Source: Acidobacteriota bacterium (GTDB taxonomy: Bacteria > Acidobacteriota > Blastocatellia > RBC074). From it: a stretch of 5,027 nucleotides of DNA. Below, piece by piece: positions 1-5,027 of the stretch. Made by a program: the position numbers and the translations under genes. The first letter of the stretch is position 1; each line of letters opens with the position of its first letter. The notes beneath the pieces were generated by a model that saw only the letters and a list, made by a program, of their open reading frames with translations, was not told the origin of the DNA and ran no database searches. Where the stretch lies: assembly GCA_013140935.1 (NCBI GenBank), contig JABFSD010000138.1:1-5027 (forward strand), written 5' to 3'.

Positions 1-409
1 TAACTAATTCGACGCCGCTCAATTCGCGCATGCCTTGCATCGGGTCTTGCGCCCAAGCCACCTTGCCGTCATATCCTTGCAGGATGTCGCCGAAGCCTTC
101 GAGCGTAAATTTAGTAAAGGCTTTGTTCGGGGCTTTACTCACCATTTCCGCCGGGCCTGACATGCTCATCGCGGGCAGTTCGATCTTGCCTTTCATCGTG
201 TAGCTGGTCGCTTTTTGAATCGCCTCTTTGCCGCCCAGGGCTTTGACGTAATTTTCGAGTACGGCATCCACCGTCGGCAGCGCCGCTACGGCTTTTGGTT
301 CGGGCTTGGCGGTGGCATCCGATGGGGGCGGCTTGGGCGCAGCAGCTTGCGCCAGCGCCACTGTGGTGGCCGCGAGCATCAACATAAACATCATTGCAAA
401 ACGTTTCAT
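1..409 (-). CDS. Secreted protein resembling the outer-membrane lipoprotein-sorting (LolA-like) family, C-terminus missing
   Basis: The gene reads leftward from the ATG at 409-407 and runs off the window, giving 136 residues without a stop. A signal peptide is clear: MKRF, a Met/Leu/Ala-rich core, and an ALA|Q cleavage site at residues 18-20. A Pro/Ala/Lys-rich linker follows (about 22-43), then the mature domain. Residues 46-60 (TVDAVLENYVKALGG) and the run KATSYTMKGKIELP (66-79) match a type common in Acidobacteriota, in which a short helix and a GG pair precede beta strands of a LolA/LolB-like half-barrel. The segment YDGKVAW..DPMQGMREL (113-130) also fits. Such proteins are often annotated as outer membrane lipoprotein-sorting proteins, but their ligand is generally unknown. 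The gene lies 64 bases downstream of the S41 peptidase on the same strand, so the two probably share a transcript. The family call is by motif memory and moderate; secretion is well supported. Confidence 0.72.
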   Translation of the reverse strand, partial: MKRFAMMFMLMLAATTVALAQAAAPKPPPSDATAKPEPKAVAALPTVDAVLENYVKALGGKEAIQKATSYTMKGKIELPAMSMSGPAEMVSKAPNKAFTKFTLEGFGDILQGYDGKVAWAQDPMQGMRELSGVELV

Positions 410-413
410 AGTT

Positions 414-422
414 CTCTTTCCT
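414..422 (-). promoter_or_regulatory. Ribosome binding site of the leftmost gene
   Basis: On the minus strand AGGAAAGAG lies four bases before the ATG at 409. It sits inside a longer purine-rich run (GGAAAGGAAAGAG), so an effective spacing of 4-9 bases is possible. Together with the signal peptide that begins right after it, this fixes the start of the gene. Confidence 0.55.
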
Positions 423-473
423 TTCCGCTTGGGAAGTTGAAGTTGAAGGGAGACTTGGGGAAGAGTTTGCGCG

Positions 474-1814
474 TCACTTTGTAACCGTTGCGCGCGCTTT
501 CGGCAAACTTGCGATATGCCGGAGCGCAGCTTCGAGCGCGAGATCGCGTCCGGCCAACAAGGAGGCGCGCGTGGGCGGCGCAACGAGATTTGGAACCACG
601 CCGCGCCCTTCGATCAAAGTACCTTTAGACGTTTTGAAATCGCCGATGGCGTATTGAAACAGTCCGCCCTTCGGCAGTTTCTCGATGAACGACGGCAAGG
701 CCGCGCCCGCGCTGCGTTCGCCGATGACAACGGCGCGATTGAGGTCTTGCAAACCGGCGGCGAAAACTTCACTCGTCGAAGCGCTGCCGTAATCCTGCAA
801 GATCACGAGCGGCCCCGTGAAAATCGGCGTCGCGGCATTCTTTTGCGGCGTGACGTGAAAGTTTTGATAGCCGCTGCGCATTTGCATCTTGCCCAGCGAA
901 GCTTCTTTGTCCAAGAGGTATCCACTCAAGCCATTCGCCATGCCGCCGACGCCACCGGGATTGACGCGCAGATCAATAATCAAGCCGGGCATGCCTTCAA
1001 AATCTTTTAGCGCGGCGCGCAGCTTCGCCATCATCGGCGTTACCCAGATATTGAACCTGATATAACCAATTCCATTCGCCAGTCGCTTGCTTTCAAAGCG
1101 CATCGGTTGCGGCCCGAAGTTGCCGAAGGCCGCCGACCATTCGCCTTGGTAAGGTTGCAATTCGAGTTGCGCGGTTTGCGGTCGCAGCTTTTCATTGAGG
1201 TATTGCACGGTGACGGACTTTCCGGCTTCGCCTTTGAGCCGCGCGATGACCAGACGTTCGAGCCGCAGCCGTTTGATCGCGGCCGTCTCAGTGCTGCGCG
1301 TGAGCTTTTGTGCGAGTCCGGCAACCGTGTGGGCACCGGCTTTGGTGATGACGTAACCCGGTCGCAAGCCCGTTTGCGCAGCGCTCGAATTCGGCTCGAC
1401 CGCGCTGATGACGGCTTGCGTTCCGAGCACCTGCAATTCGATGCCCGTCGTCGCCGTGCCGCTCGGCATTTCATCGTCGGTCACGACGGCGGCGGGCGAA
1501 ATGACTTGAAAGTGCGATTGGTGCAATTCGCCCAGCATCTGTTGCAAGAGCGGATAGAGTTCAGCTTCGGTTTTGATTTTGGCAAGCCGCGCGGCATAAC
1601 GCACGCGCACCTGATCCCAATTCACACCGCCCAGGGTCGGATCGAAATGTTTGTCTTTGACGGTGCGCCACACTTGATCGAAGGTACGTTCGAGCAGATT
1701 GGATGAATCGGCTTTCGACAAAGCCGTTGTGACGGTGGCGGGTTGCGACTGAGCTTGCGTCAGACACGAAGTTAGGACGAGCAACAACAGAACGGAATGA
1801 ATTCGAGCTTGCAT
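474..1814 (-). CDS. Exported S41-family peptidase with PDZ domain (tricorn/IRBP-like branch), probable lipoprotein
   Basis: The product has 446 residues and is a secreted serine peptidase. The N-terminus is hydrophobic (residues 8-14) and ends in LTSC (14-17), which fits a lipobox with Cys17; a signal peptidase I site near residue 21 is the alternative. In order: a helical N-terminal domain (about 40-107) with GELHQSHF at 95-102; a PDZ-like domain (about 120-215) with the LRPGYVI turn; and the peptidase domain (about 240-436). That domain shows DLRVNPGG (281-288), the nucleophile motif GSASTSE with likely catalytic Ser346, and EGRGVVPN (402-409). The Lys of Prc/CtpA-type enzymes, 25 residues after the Ser, is Ala371 here. 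His101 and Glu402 sit where tricorn-type S41 enzymes place their catalytic His and Glu, so a Ser-His-Glu mechanism is inferred. The start is supported by the signal sequence; no good Shine-Dalgarno precedes it. Substrate unknown. The secreted gene at 409 follows it, probably in one operon. Confidence 0.9.
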   Translation of the reverse strand: MQARIHSVLLLLVLTSCLTQAQSQPATVTTALSKADSSNLLERTFDQVWRTVKDKHFDPTLGGVNWDQVRVRYAARLAKIKTEAELYPLLQQMLGELHQSHFQVISPAAVVTDDEMPSGTATTGIELQVLGTQAVISAVEPNSSAAQTGLRPGYVITKAGAHTVAGLAQKLTRSTETAAIKRLRLERLVIARLKGEAGKSVTVQYLNEKLRPQTAQLELQPYQGEWSAAFGNFGPQPMRFESKRLANGIGYIRFNIWVTPMMAKLRAALKDFEGMPGLIIDLRVNPGGVGGMANGLSGYLLDKEASLGKMQMRSGYQNFHVTPQKNAATPIFTGPLVILQDYGSASTSEVFAAGLQDLNRAVVIGERSAGAALPSFIEKLPKGGLFQYAIGDFKTSKGTLIEGRGVVPNLVAPPTRASLLAGRDLALEAALRHIASLPKARATVTK

Positions 1815-1927
1815 AATTGGTTAAAACGAAACGAATGCTTCAGTGCGCTTTGAGTACGAAAAATGCCGCAACAAGTTTCACCGCGAGCATCTTTTCCCAT
1901 CCTTTTACCGTGTTAAAGACGAAGAAA

Positions 1928-1937
1928 CAACCGGTTG
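1928..1937. promoter_or_regulatory. Perfect 10-base palindrome CAACCGGTTG, possible operator
   Basis: The sequence CAACCGGTTG reads the same on both strands. After a mismatched pair (1927/1938) two further positions on each side also pair (1925-1926 with 1939-1940). It lies between the divergent genes, about 115 bases from the peptidase start and 200 bases from the FHA gene start, where a dimeric regulator could bind. No regulator gene is in the window, and a palindrome of this length can arise by chance. Confidence 0.2.
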
Positions 1938-1971
1938 ATTTAACGGGGTAACTACATTAGCATCCGCCCCG

Positions 1972-2037
1972 TGCCAGCCTTTAAGAACGGCGCTGGCAAG
2001 CTGTAATAAACGCAATTCAATAAATTTATAAAGGCTG
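1972..2037 (+). repeat. Two overlapping inverted repeats able to form alternative hairpins
   Basis: TGCCAGC (1972-1978) pairs with GCTGGCA (1992-1998) across a 13-base loop. CAGCCTTTA (1975-1983) pairs perfectly with TAAAGGCTG (2029-2037). The two left arms share 1975-1978, so only one hairpin can form at a time. If transcription of the FHA gene starts upstream of 1972, this would be a structured leader. No T-run follows either hairpin, so it is not a standard terminator. Matches of this size can occur by chance. Confidence 0.25.
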
Positions 2038-2125
2038 TTTACCCCTGCCGCATCCTCTTAAACGCACGAGGCTTATGCCCCTGTTAGATTGAAGCTAGAT
2101 AGAAGCTACAGATCACGCTTCCTGC

Positions 2126-2130
2126 GAGGA
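2126..2130 (+). promoter_or_regulatory. Ribosome binding site deciding the FHA gene start
   Basis: GAGGA ends nine bases before the ATG at 2140. The frame stays open upstream to a TTG at 2089, but the 17 extra residues are basic and low in similarity to anything recognisable, and no comparable Shine-Dalgarno precedes the TTG. The site therefore favours 2140. Confidence 0.6.
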
Positions 2131-2139
2131 TTCACCACG

Positions 2140-4698
2140 ATGTCGAACGAAACGCAATCCCCATCCGGTAACTTTGGCTCTGGCAACTTTGGCAATCAGC
2201 CGAGCGATGACCGCAGCGCGCGCGTGACACTGGTCGCTTCGCAACCGCTGCCCTCATTGACTGCAAGCGGCGCGCAACCTACGACGGCGGCGGCGGCGAG
2301 CCATGCCTACTTGCATATCACCCTGCGCGAAGGCGGCGCGATGGAGCGCGAACTCTCCACCGTTGATACGCGTATCGGCAAAGGCCCCGACAACGAAATC
2401 ATTCTGAGCGACGCGGCCATTTCATCGAATCACGCGTTGATTCGGTTTGACGGTACGCATCACATGCTGATTGACGTAGGCAGCCGCAACGGAACCTATC
2501 TCAACAATCAACGCATCGCCACACCGACGCCGCTCAAGCCGGGCGATTCGATTCGGCTGGGACATTGCACGCTGGCCTTTCGTCCGGCGAATGCGCCTGC
2601 GGGTAACGCCGCGCAATCGGGACAGACGCTGACGCTTTCGGCGACTGAAATTTTAGGCGCAGGCGCTCCGCCACCGCCCCCGAGCGCTCCGCCGGCTCCG
2701 GCCAACGCGCCTGCGATGAGCGAAGACGTGCTGGCGCGCGCGCTGGTCAACAACAAACTCATCGCCATCAGCGATATGGAGCGCGTGCAAAAACACCTGC
2801 AAGGCAAGCGGCTCTATCACGCGCTGATCGCCGAAAAACTCGCTACGGAATTGGGGCTGCGCGATTTGATGAGCCGCACTTTCAACCTGCAACCCGCCGA
2901 CTTGCGCGCCGCCGAAGTTGACATACCGCTCGCGCAAAAACTGAATCCGGCGTTCCTGCGCGAAAAGCTCTGTCTGCCGTTGGTGAGTCCGCCGAATGAG
3001 GCGCACATCGCTATCGCTGACCCAACCGATAAAGCCGCGCTCGACGAACTGAAAAAACGTCTCAGCAACAAATCGGTCGTCGTTAAACTGGCGACGGCCA
3101 GTGAAGTGGCGGCGAAACTCGACGCGCAATTCACACCGCGTTTGATCGGCGTCATGCCTTCGGGCGAAAAGCTCGACGTACTCATCAATCAATCCGAAAT
3201 CGCCATCGGCAAAGCGCCGCACAATCGCGTCGTATTGAATGACGCGACGGTGAGCAGTTCGCACGCAACAGTGCTGACGCGCGACGGCGGATACAGCATC
3301 ATTGATCTGGGCAGCAGCAACGGCACGTTCGTGAACGGTACGCGCCTGACCACCGAAGCGTGGACGATGAAACACGGCGACCGCATTCAACTGGGCAAGG
3401 TCATGTTCACGTTTCGCAATCCGACTGAAACGGTTGAGAACAAAACTGCGCGGCTCTCGCTTGACGCGCTCGAAGAGATTCGCAAACGCGCGGGGCTGAC
3501 GACGGGAGGCACGCCCATCGCGGCAGCGGCCTTTGCGGGCGGCGCGGCGGCAGCAGTTCCGGCAGCCATGTCAGCAGAAGAGCGCGAAGCCGAAGAAGAA
3601 AAGAAGCGCAAAAAGAAAGAAGAGAAAGAACTCAAAGAAAAAGAGAAAAGCAGTTTGACCAGCGCCAGCAACCTGAGCCGCATCATCGCGCAAGTGATGG
3701 GCGCATTGATCGCCATCGCCGGTCCCATCGTGCTTTATTACCTCGGCGTATTCGGCGGTGGCAACGCCGCGACGAATGGCAACAGCGGCAGCAGCATTTC
3801 GACGGGCAACGCGGCTACGGTCAAGCTGACGCAAGGCAAATGGACCGGTTTTAGCTCCGGCATCTTCGGCAAAGACCCCGAAGCTTCAGGCGCAGCCGCC
3901 GTGCCAGGCGTTCCCGGCTTGCTGGTAGTTGACGACGGACGCCAAAACGCCATCGTCTGGATGCCGATCAACGACTTGGGCAAACAGGCGGGTGAGCTGA
4001 AAGCCGTACCGCTCAACGTGAACTTTGTGGACGCCGAAGCCATCACCTATGGGGGCGGATATTTTTATGTGATCACCTCACAAGCTGATCCGAATTCTGC
4101 GGCCAGCAACAAGGCCTTCATGCGTTTCAGCTTCAACGCTCAAACCCAGACGATCAATGGCGCACAGGCTGAAATCATCAGCGACCTGCGCACCTTTCTG
4201 CTGCAAAACGTGCCTGAAATCGCCGCACGGGGCGCGGCGGCCAGATTGGAAGGCGGCCTCGATATTGAAGGAATGGCTTATGACCCGAACAACGAACGCA
4301 TACTCTTAGGCTTGCGCTCACCGTTCATCGGCAGCCAGGCCGTACTCGTCCCGCTCAAGCTCATCAATCCGTTGCAACCGCTAACCCTCAACAATATCAA
4401 GGTAGACAGCCCGTCCGTCATTCCGCTCGCGCTCGAAAACCAAGGCGTGAGGGACATCACATACGACGCGCATAAAAAAGTTTTTCTGATTATCTCCGGC
4501 GTTCCTGAGTCACAGAAGAAAACCGATTTCTTTCTGTGGGAATGGAGCGGCAGCGCCGAAGACCAGCCCCGCAAAATCATGATGCTCGACGAAAAATACA
4601 AACCCGAAGGCATCACCAGCGTCACCGTCAACGGGCAGGACTTCCTGATGGTGATGGGCGACGAAGGCAATTACTTGCGGTTGGATTATGTGAAATGA
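2140..4698 (+). CDS. Membrane protein with two FHA domains, a PilB/GspE-type N-terminal (MshEN-like) domain and an extracytoplasmic DUF3616-like domain
   Basis: This 852-residue protein is probably a single-pass membrane signalling or scaffold protein; the exact role is unknown. In order: a disordered N-terminus (1-58); FHA1 (59-148) with IGKG, ISSNH (His98) and GSRNGT (114-119); a Pro-rich linker (176-187); an MshEN/T2SSE_N-like domain (194-331) with LVNNKLI (202-208), VDIP and the IADPTD signature (292-297); FHA2 (333-426) with IGK, VSSSH (His375) and GSSNGT (391-396); an Ala-rich then Lys/Glu-rich segment (477-505); a transmembrane helix (515-537); and a C-terminal domain (about 570-852). 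The last matches DUF3616 by DIEGMAYD (708-715), GLRSP (724-728), QGVRDI (768-773), FLWEWSG (798-804), KPEGIT (821-826) and GDEGN (840-844). There is no signal peptide and the flank before the helix is basic, so the FHA part should be cytoplasmic. FHA domains bind phosphothreonine peptides; MshEN domains can bind c-di-GMP, but the key Arg and Gly of the first motif are missing here. No Walker ATPase motif is present. Start chosen by GAGGA spacing. Confidence 0.9.
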   Translation: MSNETQSPSGNFGSGNFGNQPSDDRSARVTLVASQPLPSLTASGAQPTTAAAASHAYLHITLREGGAMERELSTVDTRIGKGPDNEIILSDAAISSNHALIRFDGTHHMLIDVGSRNGTYLNNQRIATPTPLKPGDSIRLGHCTLAFRPANAPAGNAAQSGQTLTLSATEILGAGAPPPPPSAPPAPANAPAMSEDVLARALVNNKLIAISDMERVQKHLQGKRLYHALIAEKLATELGLRDLMSRTFNLQPADLRAAEVDIPLAQKLNPAFLREKLCLPLVSPPNEAHIAIADPTDKAALDELKKRLSNKSVVVKLATASEVAAKLDAQFTPRLIGVMPSGEKLDVLINQSEIAIGKAPHNRVVLNDATVSSSHATVLTRDGGYSIIDLGSSNGTFVNGTRLTTEAWTMKHGDRIQLGKVMFTFRNPTETVENKTARLSLDALEEIRKRAGLTTGGTPIAAAAFAGGAAAAVPAAMSAEEREAEEEKKRKKKEEKELKEKEKSSLTSASNLSRIIAQVMGALIAIAGPIVLYYLGVFGGGNAATNGNSGSSISTGNAATVKLTQGKWTGFSSGIFGKDPEASGAAAVPGVPGLLVVDDGRQNAIVWMPINDLGKQAGELKAVPLNVNFVDAEAITYGGGYFYVITSQADPNSAASNKAFMRFSFNAQTQTINGAQAEIISDLRTFLLQNVPEIAARGAAARLEGGLDIEGMAYDPNNERILLGLRSPFIGSQAVLVPLKLINPLQPLTLNNIKVDSPSVIPLALENQGVRDITYDAHKKVFLIISGVPESQKKTDFFLWEWSGSAEDQPRKIMMLDEKYKPEGITSVTVNGQDFLMVMGDEGNYLRLDYVK

Positions 4699-4701
4699 CT
4701 T

Positions 4702-4768
4702 GTGGCGTGGGCTGCCAGCCCGCGCTGCACTGCAATCAAAACCGGTGCGGGCTAGCAGCCCACACCAC
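4702..4768. repeat. Long imperfect inverted repeat, REP/BIME-like hairpin
   Basis: Positions 4702-4723 pair with 4747-4768 at 20 of 22 positions around a 23-base loop. The core arms are GTGGGCTGCCAGCCCGC (4707-4723) and GCGGGCTAGCAGCCCAC (4747-4763). Each core is itself nearly palindromic (GGGCT...AGCCC). Both mismatches are C/A on the plus strand and become G-U pairs in minus-strand RNA. The repeat begins three bases after the stop of the FHA gene. No T-run follows on either strand, so it is a poor canonical terminator, though it could protect the 3' end of the mRNA. Its form (two facing GC-rich palindromes between genes) resembles repetitive extragenic elements; whether it is repeated in the genome cannot be seen here. 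Confidence 0.65.
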
Positions 4769-4794
4769 TCTCTCAACGCACGAACTCCCCTCGT

Positions 4795-4800
4795 GATAAT
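4795..4800 (+). promoter_or_regulatory. Possible -10 box for the rightmost gene
   Basis: GATAAT matches the sigma-70 -10 consensus at five of six positions, and a start about seven bases later would leave a leader of about 22 bases that includes the ribosome binding site. The region 17 bases upstream (CTCAAC) is a poor -35 box, so this is only a suggestion that the last gene has its own promoter. Confidence 0.25.
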
Positions 4801-4813
4801 TTTTCCGGTCTGT

Positions 4814-4822
4814 AAAGGAGGA
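4814..4822 (+). promoter_or_regulatory. Strong ribosome binding site of the rightmost gene
   Basis: AAAGGAGGA contains a full GGAGG core ending seven bases before the ATG at 4829. It is the strongest Shine-Dalgarno in the window and points to efficient translation of the secreted Lys/Glu-rich protein. Confidence 0.8.
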
Positions 4823-4828
4823 CTAGAG

Positions 4829-5027
4829 ATGTTTCACCATTCGTTCCGAATCCCACGTATTGTTGCTATCGCTTTGCTCGCCAGCCTGTTCGCGCTGACG
4901 GCGCAACTGCCGACCAGTTATGCGGCCCCGCAAAAGGCCAGCAAAGAGCAGGAAAAGCCCGACAAAGAAAAAGCGAAAGCTGAAAAAGAAGCAGAGAAAG
5001 AAAAAGAAAAAGCCGACAAAGAAAGCA
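4829..5027 (+). CDS. Secreted Lys/Glu-rich protein of unknown function, C-terminus missing
   Basis: Only the first 66 codons are in the window and no stop is reached. The start is set by a strong Shine-Dalgarno (AAAGGAGGA). Residues 1-32 form a signal peptide: a basic N-region with Arg7 and Arg10, a hydrophobic core IVAIALLASLFALTA (11-25), and a likely cleavage after SYA (30-32). From residue 35 the chain is almost only Lys, Glu, Ala and Asp in short EKEKAKAEKE-type patterns, as in an extended charged helix or coiled coil that spaces a later domain from the membrane or binds an ionic partner. The functional domain must lie beyond the edge, so I do not name a family. It follows the FHA gene by 130 bases with a long hairpin between, so cotranscription is uncertain. 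Confidence 0.8.
   Translation, partial: MFHHSFRIPRIVAIALLASLFALTAQLPTSYAAPQKASKEQEKPDKEKAKAEKEAEKEKEKADKES

Larger units (their letters stand above)
1815..2139. other. Divergent intergenic region with regulatory potential
   Basis: These 325 bases separate the leftward peptidase gene from the rightward FHA gene and should hold both promoters. Visible elements are a perfect palindrome (1928-1937), two overlapping inverted repeats (1972-1998 and 1975-2037) and an AT-rich patch at 2004-2034. The patch contains TATAAA (2027-2032), which could be a -10 box for the rightward gene, but no TTGACA-like hexamer lies 16-18 bases upstream. I see no convincing coding sequence or stable RNA gene. A TTG at 2089 opens an in-frame extension of the rightward gene, but the ATG at 2140 is the better start. 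Confidence 0.5.

Noticed and set aside
215..484. 89-codon open frame on the plus strand
   Set aside because: It overlaps the signal peptide and N-terminus of the minus-strand secreted gene and the tail of the peptidase, and its Arg/His/Gly-rich translation looks non-coding.
516..1010. 164-codon open frame on the plus strand
   Set aside because: Antisense shadow of the S41 peptidase C-terminal half; composition is that of a GC-rich reverse frame.
1107..1706. 199-codon open frame on the plus strand
   Set aside because: It lies wholly antisense to the S41 peptidase, whose motifs are intact, and its translation is Arg-rich with no recognisable domain or good ribosome binding site.
1902..1930. 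Minus-strand TTGTTT - 17 bases - TAAAAG as promoter of the peptidase gene
   Set aside because: Only three and four of six consensus matches; too weak to annotate, though the spacing and an 80-base leader would be acceptable.
2089..2139. N-terminal extension of the FHA gene from a TTG
   Set aside because: No good Shine-Dalgarno before the TTG, while GAGGA sits nine bases before the ATG at 2140.
2653..3390. 245-codon open frame on the minus strand
   Set aside because: Antisense to the MshEN and FHA2 regions of a gene with clear domains; the translation is rich in Arg, His, Phe and Gln with no domain.
3601..3655. Programmed frameshift at the A-rich Lys/Glu tract
   Set aside because: No in-frame X XXY YYZ slippery heptamer of the A AAA AAG type is present, and the reading frame continues through a transmembrane helix and conserved domain.
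4702..4768. The inverted repeat as an intrinsic terminator
   Set aside because: The loop is long and no T-run follows the stem on either strand.
4536..4796. 86-codon plus-strand frame overlapping the end of the FHA gene
   Set aside because: It is in another frame of a conserved DUF3616 segment and continues through the inverted repeat; no independent coding evidence.

Overview
The window carries four protein-coding genes in a divergent layout. It fits a moderately GC-rich, Gram-negative-type bacterium with many secreted proteins. The family types (a secreted lipoprotein-sorting-like protein with a '..Y..A.GG..A' start, a tricorn-like S41 peptidase, an FHA protein with Pro/Ala-rich linkers) suggest Acidobacteriota, perhaps Blastocatellia. 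That is an inference from protein style; no rRNA or other marker gene is present.

Left arm, minus strand: an exported S41-family peptidase (474-1814) is followed after 64 bases by a secreted protein resembling the outer-membrane lipoprotein-sorting family (1-409). The second gene runs off the left edge. The two are probably cotranscribed and both products act outside the cytoplasm.

Centre: a 325-base divergent intergenic region (1815-2139) separates the arms. It holds a perfect 10-base palindrome, an AT-rich patch and two overlapping inverted repeats that could form competing hairpins, but no convincing complete promoter.

Right arm, plus strand: the main gene (2140-4698, 852 aa) encodes an unusual multidomain protein. 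The order is FHA, a PilB/GspE-type N-terminal (MshEN-like) domain without any ATPase, a second FHA, a Lys/Glu-rich segment, one transmembrane helix, and an extracytoplasmic DUF3616-like domain. It looks like a membrane-spanning signalling or scaffold protein joining cytoplasmic phosphopeptide-binding modules to an external propeller-like domain. After a long imperfect inverted repeat (4702-4768) comes the start of a secreted, very Lys/Glu-rich protein (4829 onward), cut by the right edge.

The most interesting item is the 852-residue protein. No mobile element, CRISPR array, tRNA or rRNA was seen.
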